NCBI GenBank assembly: GCA_003266105.1
Contig: MVAA01000076.1
Location: 1-48,248, forward strand
Reading direction: 5' to 3'
DNA from: Methanosphaera sp. rholeuAM6
GTDB lineage: Archaea > Methanobacteriota > Methanobacteria > Methanobacteriales > Methanobacteriaceae
Length of the DNA stretch: 48,248 nucleotides
The notes under the pieces are model-generated. The model made no database searches. It saw only the letters and a program-made list of their open reading frames with translations, and was not told the DNA's origin. The translations under genes were made by a program, and so were the position numbers. Below, piece by piece: positions 25,693-34,708 of the stretch (positions within the stretch are counted from its first letter, which is position 1; each line of letters starts with the position of its first letter).

Positions 25693-27453
25693 ATGAATAT
25701 GAAGAAACTGTTTATTATATCATTAATACTGATGTTTCTGTTAGTACCGGTATCATTTGCAGATGACGGCGATTACACAATACCATCAGCAATAAAAGAT
25801 ATTACGGTACTGGATGATGGAAGCACTGTTATCTCTGAAGAAATAGTTTATGATATAGAAGGCAGGATAAACGGTGTTTACAGGGATATTCCATTAGAAG
25901 CTAATCAGACGATAACAGACATATCTGTAGACACTCCAGGATTCTACAATACGGTAGAAGTAATAGAAGATAATCATAGAACAAGAATAAAGGTATGGTT
26001 GTATGCGGATGAAGATAAAACACAGAAAACATACGATGCTAAGGTAGCAGTAACATACAAGTACACATTCAACAAGGGCGTAAAAATCTATAATGACATT
26101 GCTGAATTGCAGTATATGACCTGGGGAAAGGAATGGGATTCCGGAGTACAGTATCTTGAATCAAACATTCACATACCGGGCAGCAATGAAAACACAGAAT
26201 ACTGGAACAATCCGGATGATTATGTGGTTTCCAGTGAATGGACAAGTTCCAACACGTTAACTACCATTTCAGAGAAATTAGGTTCACACACTTCCTATGA
26301 ACAACGTATACTAATGCCAACATCATACTTTAAAAGTACTGAAAATGCTCAAGTAATAAATATGGATGCCAAAGCACAAATCGAACAGGACCAGAAAAAG
26401 TATCAGGATGACAGAAACTTTCGTAACATGTTAATCTCAGCACTCACTTGGGTACTGGGATTGTTCATGATACTGCCGTTGGGAATATACGGGCTCTTTG
26501 GAAGAGAACCTAAAATAGATTATGATGCAGAATATGAGTACGATCTACCTACGGATGCAACTCCAATACAAGTTAATTCAATAGTAATAGGTGATGTTGA
26601 CAGCATAGACGATAATGGAATGTATGCTACAATACTTGATTTAATAAACAGAAAATATATTAAAGTCATTTCAAGCAATGAAGATGATACAATTATCAGA
26701 CAAACCCAGGAGGACACATCCAACCTTAAATCATATGAAAAGTCACTGTTATCATACTTGTCTAAGTTTGCAATAAACGGTGATATCTCATTAAAATCTA
26801 TTGGTGACACGGAAGACCCTTCAAACTATAAAACTTTTAAGTCATCATGGGAAAATCAGGCTAAAAAAGAAGTACCGGATTCAATGATTAAACGTTTCTT
26901 TAACAGTAAAGGCTCAACGATATTTAATATATTTGCAGCTTTGTTATTCATAGTTAGCATAATAATGTTCTTTGTATCAGTATGGATTGACATGCCAATG
27001 TCACGTTTCATAGTACTCTTTGCTTTGGCAATGATATTGTTTATAGAATCAATTGTAATGTTTTGTATTCCAAACACTTTTGCAGGAAGATGGACGCCGG
27101 AGGGAAAGGAATTCCATGACAAATGGAAAAGCTTTGAAAACTACCTTGAAGACTTCAGCCTTATCAAGGAAAGACCACCAGCATCAATAGAAGTTTGGGG
27201 AAGATACCTTGTTTACGCGGCAGCACTAGGATGTGCAGATGAAGTGTCAAAGAACATGAAAGACTATTTTGACCTTAACGGATTCTCTGAGGAATACTTT
27301 AACAATTCAAGTGCAGTGTACTTTGCATACTATGGAGGTTTTAGTCATCTGGACACATCATTCTCTTCACTAACGGCAGCAAGTTCTGATTCAGGAGGAA
27401 TAGGAAGTGTTGGTGGAGGAGGATTTGGTGGTGGTGGAGGTGGAACCTTCTAA
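25693..27453 (+). CDS. DUF2207 membrane protein, copy 1
   Basis: A signal peptide (residues 1-23, ending near SFADD) is followed by an extracytoplasmic beta domain (about 30-230, the DUF2207 core). Then come a membrane helix (about 246-268), a cytoplasmic segment, two closely spaced membrane helices (about 410-458), a conserved soluble block (RWTPEGKEFHDKW, SLIKERPP, ALGCADEVSKNM) and a glycine-rich C-terminus (GGGGFGGGGGGTF). The function of the family is unknown; it often goes with LemA. GGGGGAT lies before the ATG. It is 586 aa and a tandem paralogue of the next gene. Confidence 0.88.
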   Translation: MNMKKLFIISLILMFLLVPVSFADDGDYTIPSAIKDITVLDDGSTVISEEIVYDIEGRINGVYRDIPLEANQTITDISVDTPGFYNTVEVIEDNHRTRIKVWLYADEDKTQKTYDAKVAVTYKYTFNKGVKIYNDIAELQYMTWGKEWDSGVQYLESNIHIPGSNENTEYWNNPDDYVVSSEWTSSNTLTTISEKLGSHTSYEQRILMPTSYFKSTENAQVINMDAKAQIEQDQKKYQDDRNFRNMLISALTWVLGLFMILPLGIYGLFGREPKIDYDAEYEYDLPTDATPIQVNSIVIGDVDSIDDNGMYATILDLINRKYIKVISSNEDDTIIRQTQEDTSNLKSYEKSLLSYLSKFAINGDISLKSIGDTEDPSNYKTFKSSWENQAKKEVPDSMIKRFFNSKGSTIFNIFAALLFIVSIIMFFVSVWIDMPMSRFIVLFALAMILFIESIVMFCIPNTFAGRWTPEGKEFHDKWKSFENYLEDFSLIKERPPASIEVWGRYLVYAAALGCADEVSKNMKDYFDLNGFSEEYFNNSSAVYFAYYGGFSHLDTSFSSLTAASSDSGGIGSVGGGGFGGGGGGTF

Positions 27454-27568
27454 ATTATACCACCACATTAACCTTCCATCATGTCCCCCCAATTATTTTT
27501 TAGTAAAATTTATTAAACACTATTTCTAATAACTTAATCATTAAACACTCATAAACAGAAGTGATAGG

Positions 27569-29368
27569 ATGAAACAATCTGACAATAGGATGAAACTGTT
27601 TATTTCCACAGTTTTATTGTTAATATTTATATTAATGCCGTTATCATTTGCACAAACGGGCACGTACTCCTTACCTTCAGCAGATGAACATATTACAGTG
27701 CAGAATGATGGAACAACAGTTATTACAGATAAGATAACCTATTCTATCAGTGGAACAGTAAATGGTGTGACACGAACAATACCACTGAGCGGACAGCAAA
27801 CAGTAACTGACATTACGGTAGAAACGCCGGGATACTACAATACACTTGAAGTGGAAAACAAGGATAATCAGCTAACCTTAAAGGTATGGCTATATAAAGA
27901 TGAAGCAAAAACGCAGAAAGTATCGGATGAAGATGTTAGAGTAATATTCCATTATAACATCCTTAAGGGAGTTAAAATATACAATGACATTGCAGAATTA
28001 CAGTATATGTCATGGGGAAATGCATGGGATGAAGGAATAGGTACTCTTACAACACACATAACAATACCGGAAACAAACAAGGACACAGAATACTGGAACA
28101 ATCCTGAAACATATGTGGAATCATGCACATGGACAAAAGATAATGAGCTTACCACAGTATATCATAACATACCAGCACATACAACAGCTGAACAACGTAT
28201 ACTGATGCCAAAAACATACTTTACAGTGAGTGCAAATGCAGATGTAATTGACAAGGACGTAAAAGCACAGATAGAAAAAGATCAAGATGAATATGCCAGT
28301 CAACAATCATTTAAAGACATACTGTCATCGTTACCGGCAGTATTATCTGCAATTCTAATGGTATTGCCTGTGGGAATGTATCTTAAATGGGGAAGAGACC
28401 CTAAAACAGATTATAATCTGGACTATGAAAGTCAAATACCAACTGATGATTCACCGGTGTTTATCAATGCAATGATACCAGGAATTATCGAAGAGGTAAA
28501 TGAAGATGCATTCACAGCTACATTGCTTGATCTTATTGATAGGAAATATTATAAGATGATAACAAGCAATGAGGAAGACACAATATTAAGAAGGTATGAT
28601 AAGGATACCTCCAATTTAAAGCTTCATGAAATTGATATAATAGATTTTCTAAAACGCTTCGAAAATGAAAGACAGCAAATATCATTAAAAAACATACAGG
28701 AAGATTCATCAACAGTACAGCAATTTGTGCACGCATGGAAGATAGATGCACTACGTGATGTTCCAAAAACAAGAGTAAACAGGTACTATGATAAAAGTAA
28801 GGAAAACCTGATGTCAGGATACAACATACTGGCAATATTCTTGGCAGTAGCATTCATAATAGGACTATTGACTTTTGCATCAGGACCACTTGTAACAATA
28901 GGAATAATACTGTCAGTAATCCTAATCATAGAACAGATAATAATATTTTTCTTTGTTGACACGCCACTGGGCAGATGGACAAAAGAAGGAAAAGAATTCC
29001 ATGACAGATGGAAAAACTTTGAAAAATACATTAAAGACTTCAGTCTAATAAAGGAAAGACCACCTGAATCAATAAAAGTCTGGGGAAGATTCCTGGTATA
29101 TGCAACAGCACTCGGATGTGCAGATGAAGTATCAAAGAACATGAAAAAATACATAAAATTCATGGACATTCCGGAAACAGCAGTATATGCTAGTGATGTT
29201 GTATCATTAGGATATCTCTGGGGATTCCATCATATACACAATACTTTCATACCTGTAGGACTTGGAAGCAACAGATTTGAAAACAGCGGATTTGACACGG
29301 GATCATTCGGGGACATCGGCGGACCAGGTTCCGGAGGATTCGGAGGAGGAGGTGGAGGAGTATTCTAA
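27569..29368 (+). CDS. DUF2207 membrane protein, copy 2
   Basis: This 599-aa paralogue has the same plan as the gene 115 nt upstream: a signal peptide (to about residue 30), an extracytoplasmic DUF2207 domain, one central membrane helix, a helix pair near 420-465, and a glycine-rich tail (GGPGSGGFGGGGGGVF). Shared blocks such as KGVKIYNDIAELQYM and ALGCADEVSKNMK show a tandem duplication. The loops and the cytoplasmic middle have diverged, so the two copies may differ in partner or substrate. GTGATAGG stands just before the first ATG. Another ATG seven codons on is a possible start. It converges on the AmrS-like gene. Confidence 0.87.
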   Translation: MKQSDNRMKLFISTVLLLIFILMPLSFAQTGTYSLPSADEHITVQNDGTTVITDKITYSISGTVNGVTRTIPLSGQQTVTDITVETPGYYNTLEVENKDNQLTLKVWLYKDEAKTQKVSDEDVRVIFHYNILKGVKIYNDIAELQYMSWGNAWDEGIGTLTTHITIPETNKDTEYWNNPETYVESCTWTKDNELTTVYHNIPAHTTAEQRILMPKTYFTVSANADVIDKDVKAQIEKDQDEYASQQSFKDILSSLPAVLSAILMVLPVGMYLKWGRDPKTDYNLDYESQIPTDDSPVFINAMIPGIIEEVNEDAFTATLLDLIDRKYYKMITSNEEDTILRRYDKDTSNLKLHEIDIIDFLKRFENERQQISLKNIQEDSSTVQQFVHAWKIDALRDVPKTRVNRYYDKSKENLMSGYNILAIFLAVAFIIGLLTFASGPLVTIGIILSVILIIEQIIIFFFVDTPLGRWTKEGKEFHDRWKNFEKYIKDFSLIKERPPESIKVWGRFLVYATALGCADEVSKNMKKYIKFMDIPETAVYASDVVSLGYLWGFHHIHNTFIPVGLGSNRFENSGFDTGSFGDIGGPGSGGFGGGGGGVF

Positions 29369-29403
29369 AATACACAATATTCTTCCATAATAAACTATTT
29401 TTT

Positions 29404-30345
29404 TTAGAAAACAAAATTTTCAACGTTTTTTCCACAAGTGGGACATTTACCCTCATTAATATAATTTTTAACAGTATAATACTCTCTTTCTACAAGAATG
29501 TCATTACAGTTACCACAGTAAGTGTTATCATCATGGGAAGAATGGGTATTGCCGGGATATACGTGTTTTAAACCAGTAGCTTTACCAGTCTTGCAAGCTT
29601 TAAAAACAGTATCTTCACTTGTGGATGGCAAGTGATTCAACTTGAACTGTGGATAAAAAGCCGAAAAATGAAGAACAATACTGTCAGAAACACTGCAGAT
29701 ATAGTCACACAGAGCAGATATCGACTCAGTACTATCATTATATCCTGGAATTAGAAGGTTAGTGACTTCCGTATGAACACCATTATTGTAATAAAATTCA
29801 ATACTGTTTTTAACATCATTTAAACGACCGCTGCAGACATCCCTATAAAAATCGTCACTAATGCTCTTCAAATCAACGTTAACAGCATCAACATAATCAA
29901 CCATATCATTTAATGTTTTCTTTGAGGTATAACCGTTAGTAACAAGAATTGTCTTAATATCATATTCTTTTGCAATCTTTGAAGTACTGATAATCCATTC
30001 TGGATGGATTGTAGGCTCATTATATGTCCATGATATACTCTTTAAGTCTTTTTCCAATGTCAATTCAACCAATTCTTCTGGACTAAATGTTCTGATTGGA
30101 ACAAATGACGGATTAACAGGTTGGGCAATACTGTGGTTTTGACAGTTGAGACACTTTAAATTACATCCAATACCTCCAACAGATAATGTTTCACTTCCCG
30201 GCATGAAATGATACAATGGTTTCTTTTCAATGGGATCGACTGCCACGCCAGTACTTTCAACAACATTTTCATCAATTATTGCCTTACGTCCACAAATGCT
30301 GTGTTCAATTAAACAGTTATTTGGACAAATATCACATCTTTTCAT
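29404..30345 (-). CDS. amrS: AmmeMemoRadiSam-type radical SAM protein (AmrS-like)
   Basis: This radical SAM protein resembles pyruvate-formate-lyase activases. An N-terminal Cys set (CDICPNNC) precedes the radical SAM motif CNLKCLNC in the block VGGIGCNLKCLNCQNHSIAQ. That context fits AmrS of the AmmeMemoRadiSam group, whose target is unknown. The C-terminus adds a Zn-ribbon-like pair (CGNCND and CPTCGK). The likely partners (Memo-like and AMMECR1-domain proteins) are not in the window. The gene starts 2 nt after the thiL stop, so they share a transcript. The ATG at 30345 is preferred to a TTG at 30351 that overlaps that stop. Confidence 0.85.
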   Translation of the reverse strand: MKRCDICPNNCLIEHSICGRKAIIDENVVESTGVAVDPIEKKPLYHFMPGSETLSVGGIGCNLKCLNCQNHSIAQPVNPSFVPIRTFSPEELVELTLEKDLKSISWTYNEPTIHPEWIISTSKIAKEYDIKTILVTNGYTSKKTLNDMVDYVDAVNVDLKSISDDFYRDVCSGRLNDVKNSIEFYYNNGVHTEVTNLLIPGYNDSTESISALCDYICSVSDSIVLHFSAFYPQFKLNHLPSTSEDTVFKACKTGKATGLKHVYPGNTHSSHDDNTYCGNCNDILVEREYYTVKNYINEGKCPTCGKNVENFVF

Positions 30346-30347
30346 AA

Positions 30348-31358
30348 TCAATCATCTTTCAAATGCTCATAACCTCTAACAGACAGTTCATATTCATTAC
30401 CATCTCTTATTAAAGTAATTTTATCACTATCGTTGGTTTTACCAATTATGTGGAAATAATCTAGGTCTTCAAGGTATTCATGGTATTTTTCAGCCTTTAG
30501 CGTTAACAGCAATTCGAAGTCTTCTCCAAAATGTAATAAGTACTCTGATAAATCCTTATTGTTAAAGGCAGCAACATCTTTTACAGTATTGTTGAACGGT
30601 AATTTATCGTAGTATATTTCAAATCCAACACCATTGTTTTTTTCATGTAAATGACCTAATTCCATAGCCAAACCGTCAGTTATATCAGTAATGCCAGTTA
30701 CTATATCCGGGTGGTTGCGTAATATTTCGGATTCCTTAAGGGGTAATGAAGGATGTAATAAGGTGTCAATAATCTCTTTATCACAGTATTTTTCAGGAAT
30801 ATTGTCGTTATTATACAGTATATCAAGGGCTGCTGCAGGGCTACCAAGTTCTCCGGTAACAGCTATCAAATCACCATAACCTATATTACACTGTAGTTTA
30901 ACAGTATCATCTGCCTTTCCAATACTGGTACCGCATAATACAATCTCAGTGTTCTCATTTATGTCTCCACCAATAAGCGTTATACCATATTCTTTGCATT
31001 TGGCTAGTATTCCATCAGTCAATTCTTCATATTCTCTTTTTGTCATTTCCAGTGGAAGACCCATAGATATTAGTATGGAACATGGAGTTGCATTCATTGC
31101 CAGTATGTCACTAACGTTTACAGTCACTATTTTTGCTCCCATCTGATAATGAGACATCCCGTCTGGAAAATGTGAGTGTTGAATGAGCATATCAGTGGAT
31201 ACTACAGTATATCTGCTGTTGTTCTCGATTAATGCAGCATCATCATGATAACTGTTTTTAACAGTAGTATCAACATTATCTAATAACTTATCTCTTTTTT
31301 CGAGTAGTATCCTGATTAATTCGTTTTCTCCTAATTCTGAGATTAACATGTTTTTCAT
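30348..31358 (-). CDS. thiL: thiamine-monophosphate kinase
   Basis: ThiL phosphorylates thiamine phosphate to thiamine diphosphate. The sequence shows the N-terminal SELGENELI block, the Mg/ATP Asp residues in YHDDAALI and VSTDMLI, NVSDILAMNATP, GGDINE and TGITDITDGLAMELGHL. These are the standard active-site blocks of the family. At 336 aa it is full length. No clear ribosome binding site precedes the ATG, so a short or leaderless 5' end is likely. It is followed 2 nt later by the AmrS-like gene. I see no thiamine riboswitch nearby. Confidence 0.93.
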   Translation of the reverse strand: MKNMLISELGENELIRILLEKRDKLLDNVDTTVKNSYHDDAALIENNSRYTVVSTDMLIQHSHFPDGMSHYQMGAKIVTVNVSDILAMNATPCSILISMGLPLEMTKREYEELTDGILAKCKEYGITLIGGDINENTEIVLCGTSIGKADDTVKLQCNIGYGDLIAVTGELGSPAAALDILYNNDNIPEKYCDKEIIDTLLHPSLPLKESEILRNHPDIVTGITDITDGLAMELGHLHEKNNGVGFEIYYDKLPFNNTVKDVAAFNNKDLSEYLLHFGEDFELLLTLKAEKYHEYLEDLDYFHIIGKTNDSDKITLIRDGNEYELSVRGYEHLKDD

Positions 31359-31423
31359 ATTAGTATATATGTAAAAAAAGTATATTAAAAAAAAGGTTTA
31401 TTTGGGGGTTATGAGTAATTTTT

Positions 31424-31655
31424 TTATTGTGGGTGTGGATTGATTTTTTCGGCTATGATTTCTACAGTAGCATCATCCGCACCTACTGCTTTGCTATATA
31501 AGATTTCTCCATCAAACTCGACTTTTTCTTCTCATCGTGGCCGTGATGATATCTATAATCTGATTTTCTTTCTGAATATTTGGTTTGATGGTTGGTACAA
31601 CTTCTTTGTTCTAGGGTAAACTAGTTGTGTATTCTTTTGCCGGTATTCGTTTCAT
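31424..31655 (-). pseudogene. broken small gene downstream of the DUF35 gene
   Basis: The start ATG at 31655 overlaps the stop of the DUF35 gene in ATGA fashion. The frame reads MKRIPAKEYTTSLP, then an amber codon (complement of 31611-31613), then NKEVVPTIKPNIQ onward to DIITATMRRK. Removing one A from the A5 run (complement of 31523-31527) restores a continuous frame: VEFDGEILYSKAVG and on to INPHPQ, then TAA. So a 76-codon product is broken by one nonsense codon and one 1-nt indel. I do not recognise the family. It could also be recoded or contain sequence errors. Confidence 0.6.
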
Positions 31656-32050
31656 TCTTTGAGTTTGAATTTGTATCCATAGGATATTACTCCGTCTTTT
31701 CCTTCTTCACGTATTTTTCTGAATACTACTTCTACTTCATCTCCTATTTTTAATTCATCCAAGTCACAGTCAACGATTTGTGCTGTTATTTTTGCTCCTT
31801 CGTCTAATTCAATAATTCCTACAGCATATGGTGAATTGTTTTTGAATTCATCTGTTGCGGCGTGAATTATGGAATATGTGTATATTTTTCCAGTTCCCAT
31901 AAATTGGAGGTCTTCTATGTCACCGTGGCTTCTGCAGTTTGGACAAACTACTTTCTTTGGGAAAAATGTTTCGCCACATTTGTTGCATTTTGTTCCTATT
32001 AAATTATATCTCTGGGCGTTATGACGCCATCCTTTAATAATATCACTCAT
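31652..32050 (-). CDS. DUF35 Zn-ribbon/OB-fold protein
   Basis: This small protein has a rubredoxin-like Zn ribbon (CNKCGETFFPKKVVCPNC, about residues 20-37) and an OB fold. In archaea such proteins bridge acetoacetyl-CoA thiolase and HMG-CoA synthase and channel acyl-CoA in mevalonate synthesis. That is the likely role, but neither partner gene is next to it here. GGAGGAATT lies before the ATG at 32050. A longer frame from 32080 would pass through this site. Length is 132 aa. The stop overlaps the start of a broken gene. Confidence 0.85.
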   Translation of the reverse strand: MSDIIKGWRHNAQRYNLIGTKCNKCGETFFPKKVVCPNCRSHGDIEDLQFMGTGKIYTYSIIHAATDEFKNNSPYAVGIIELDEGAKITAQIVDCDLDELKIGDEVEVVFRKIREEGKDGVISYGYKFKLKE

Positions 32051-32478
32051 ATAATTCCTCCGAATAATAAACTTTATCAATTACATTTATTCTTAATTAA
32101 TATATTTACTAAACCTCTATTTATTATTAGTTATTTGAAACCCTTCTAATGATTATAAGTTTCGCCATTATTAAAACTATTTAATGCCTTTTTACACGTT
32201 CTATTATTAAAACAAATACTTTTTCATCAACGAATAAAAATATGGCCATTGTTAATTTGTATAAATTAATAAATAAATGCTAATTAACTTTAATATAATT
32301 ATTTAAAGTATAATATATCAATATTATTTAAACCAGTATCTTGTAGCATGTTTTCATGAGTTTTTTGCACTGTTAATTCTTTTTTGTATAATTTCAGCTT
32401 TAATAATATGCTATTGTTGTTGATAATAATATTTATATATGTGGTATTCTAAAATACAATTGTTAAGGAAGTGATAAT
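32051..32478. other. intergenic region with promoter for the 111-aa ORF
   Basis: This A/T-rich region lies between two divergent genes. The one element I can support is a TATA box (TTTATATAT, 32432-32440) about 40 nt before the ORF at 32479. No RNA fold or repeat stood out in the rest. Confidence 0.4.
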
Positions 32479-32814
32479 ATGGATAAAATAGTTCATTATT
32501 CAATTAAAGATAAATTATCTGTGGATGATGTTATTTCAGTATCTGTTAGAATCACTGTGAAAGATTTTCCTGTTTCAGAGATTTTAGAGTATCATAATGG
32601 GGGCAAATGGTCTCAGGATATTTCTTCAATTACAAGAATATACAATGATACAGAGATTCAGGATCAATGGAGTAATTTTCAGTCCAGACTATTATCTTTC
32701 TTGGATGATGGGAATATGAGAGTCATAATGGATATTATGGCTGGGGATGATGAATTCTATTCCAGCAAATACGATATTCAGGTTGTTGTTACCTCCTATG
32801 AATTGCTTGAATAA
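32479..32814 (+). CDS. hypothetical protein, 111 aa
   Basis: I recognise no family. It is an acidic, soluble, probably cytoplasmic protein with no signal peptide and no cysteines. Predicted strands (VDDVISVSVRITVKDFP, YDIQVVVTSYELLE) flank a helical middle (QDQWSNFQSRLLSFLDDG). AAGGAAGTGAT gives a good ribosome binding site, and the TATA box at 32432-32440 supports real expression. It is a single-gene unit followed by an oligo-T run (32829-32835). Its T-rich codon choice differs from the very A-rich genes after it. Confidence 0.72.
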   Translation: MDKIVHYSIKDKLSVDDVISVSVRITVKDFPVSEILEYHNGGKWSQDISSITRIYNDTEIQDQWSNFQSRLLSFLDDGNMRVIMDIMAGDDEFYSSKYDIQVVVTSYELLE

Positions 32815-32872
32815 TTCTACATCCTATCTTTTTTTACAACAATATTTAAACAATGTTTATTTTAATAGTTAC

Positions 32873-32913
32873 TTTTATAAATAATACTTAATATACATAA
32901 TAGTATTAAGTAT
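32873..32913 (+). promoter_or_regulatory. promoter and operator-like palindrome of the pilin-like operon
   Basis: A TATA box (TTTTATAAATAAT, 32873-32885) is followed by a perfect 10-bp inverted repeat, ATACTTAATA (32884-32893) and TATTAAGTAT (32904-32913), with a 10-bp spacer. The predicted transcription start (about 32905) falls inside the repeat, and the ATG follows at 32917. A dimeric regulator bound here would block initiation. The short or absent leader fits the missing ribosome binding site. Confidence 0.5.
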
Positions 32914-32916
32914 ATT

Positions 32917-33855
32917 ATGAAAATCATTAACAACCAAAAGGGTTACACCACCAGTATAATCTTACTTCTACTGTTAATTCCACTGTTGCTACTGTTAACA
33001 ATAACAATAGACGAATACAGCCATGAAGTAGACAACACTGTAGAAAACCTACAAACAAAAAAAATGAAAAGCACGACACAAGACTTTGAAAACGAAATAG
33101 CAACAATAACAAAACAAACACTACATGACACAACATTAGAGGTAATTACCAGAAAACAGGCACTAACAAACAGTAAAAAATACATAAAAGATAAAATACA
33201 ATCAAAAATAGATACAATAGAACAAAAACAGAGAAAAAACAATATAAACATAGAATGCACAGTAAACGAAATAAAACCTGCAGATGACCCATTTAAAATA
33301 GAAATACACTACACACTACATGTCACAACCAACAACTCAAACTCAAAAATACAAAAGGAAGAAAACAGACATATAGAAATAACAGACACAAAATACCCCG
33401 TATACGATCCGCTGCCCACACTGAAAACAAGGGCAACATTCACGGACAGCAAAGTGGAATACACAGACAAGCTAGCAAACTACATAACAATAAACAATTC
33501 GAACGCATACTTAAATTCCACACAACATGTAACAATAAAGAAATGTCCAATAAATGACTATTCACAGCATGGAAACAGCAACATAACAATAAAAAACTGT
33601 TTAAACAACCATTACTATCATAACAGTCATGACGGACTATGCCTGCTATGCAGACTGGAAAACAGGACAACATGTGAACATTATGGATTTGAAACATTCA
33701 TACTACCGACAGAAAAGTTCGATAAAGCACCAGCATCAATAGATCATGTGCTGCTAAACGACCAACAGGGTCAATATGAAGGAAACAATATAACTATAGA
33801 CAATAACACCATCATCTACCTAGATAATGGACATAAAATAAAGTACGGATTATGA
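32917..33855 (+). CDS. secreted pilin-like protein 1
   Basis: No named family is evident. The N-terminus is short and basic, with a Gly before a long hydrophobic helix: MKIINNQKG and then YTTSIILLLLLIP, to about residue 28. This is the class III (type IV pilin-like) signal pattern cut after Gly. A long extracytoplasmic region follows, rich in Thr, Asn and Lys, with a cysteine/histidine cluster (CPINDY, CLNNHYYHNSHDG, CLLC, TCEHYGFE) near 205-260. At 312 aa it is large for a major pilin and more like a minor pseudopilin. It overlaps the next gene by 4 nt (ATGA). Codons are extremely A/C-ending. Confidence 0.72.
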   Translation: MKIINNQKGYTTSIILLLLLIPLLLLLTITIDEYSHEVDNTVENLQTKKMKSTTQDFENEIATITKQTLHDTTLEVITRKQALTNSKKYIKDKIQSKIDTIEQKQRKNNINIECTVNEIKPADDPFKIEIHYTLHVTTNNSNSKIQKEENRHIEITDTKYPVYDPLPTLKTRATFTDSKVEYTDKLANYITINNSNAYLNSTQHVTIKKCPINDYSQHGNSNITIKNCLNNHYYHNSHDGLCLLCRLENRTTCEHYGFETFILPTEKFDKAPASIDHVLLNDQQGQYEGNNITIDNNTIIYLDNGHKIKYGL

Positions 33856-34691
33856 ACAATAAAGGACAAATAATAATAACAGACATGCTCTTATATCTAA
33901 TAATACTGACAGTAATATTGGGCATAATAGTATATACAACATCAACATTGAACGATAACCAGGTAACAAGAACAAATAACAAACAAATAAAAAACATATT
34001 GGAAGACACACTATCCATGCTTACAAAGACAAGCGGAACACCTGCAAACTGGCAATACCTTGACACAAACGACATAAAAATAATAGGATTGAAGTCAGAA
34101 AACAGCCAGTTGTTAAACTATAACAAACTAATGAAACTGAAACAGAACAACCAACTCCTAGATGAACTCATACCCGTAAACATGGACTACAGCCTAACAT
34201 TATACCCAAAAAACAATCCAAACAGCAAAGAACTAATAGCAGGAAAGGAATACCTGACAAACAAAAAACAAATACAGTCAAAGGATACAACAGTGGTACT
34301 TGACTATGAATACAAAACAACGTCATTTACCAAAGACAGCAACGCAGATACCTGCCCATACAACCATGATAACCAATGGAGCTGCAAAACAATAACAATC
34401 AATGAAACGTTGCTAAATCATGGAAAATACTATATAGTAACCGATGCCTTGACAGAATATGTTTTATCTAACACATACCAAGATAATATAACAGGACAAA
34501 CAAAAAATAAAATAAACATAAACCAACAACTTGAACAACTAAAATGCAATGAAAACCAGACAATATACATACACATTAAAACTAACACAAACAATACCTG
34601 TCTAGTGTATGATTCAAACAACAGGGAAAAATACTTGGACACAGTAATCAGACCGGAAATATACATATTGAATCTAAAAATAGCCACATAA
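33852..34691 (+). CDS. secreted pilin-like protein 2
   Basis: The N-terminus again looks like a class III signal: MNNKG and then QIIITDMLLYLIILTVILG, with Q right after the presumed cleavage site, as in archaeal pilins processed by EppA. The rest is extracytoplasmic, Asn/Thr/Lys-rich, with scattered cysteines (ADTCPYN, WSCKTIT, LKCNENQ, NNTCLVY) that could form disulfides. Length 279 aa. It is translationally coupled on both sides: its ATGA overlaps the first pilin-like gene, and its stop (TAATG) touches a start upstream of the methyltransferase. Probably a partner of protein 1 in a pilus-like or secretion structure. Confidence 0.72.
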   Translation: MNNKGQIIITDMLLYLIILTVILGIIVYTTSTLNDNQVTRTNNKQIKNILEDTLSMLTKTSGTPANWQYLDTNDIKIIGLKSENSQLLNYNKLMKLKQNNQLLDELIPVNMDYSLTLYPKNNPNSKELIAGKEYLTNKKQIQSKDTTVVLDYEYKTTSFTKDSNADTCPYNHDNQWSCKTITINETLLNHGKYYIVTDALTEYVLSNTYQDNITGQTKNKININQQLEQLKCNENQTIYIHIKTNTNNTCLVYDSNNREKYLDTVIRPEIYILNLKIAT

Positions 34692-34708
34692 TGGAGGATA
34701 ATATCAAA

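Noticed and set aside
31359..31423. Thiamine riboswitch before thiL
   Set aside because: The region just upstream of thiL is short, A/T-only and lacks the conserved thiamine-box bases.
31611..31613. Amber codon read as pyrrolysine
   Set aside because: A second lesion (1-nt indel) lies downstream in the same frame, and no pyl gene is in the window, so a broken gene is simpler.
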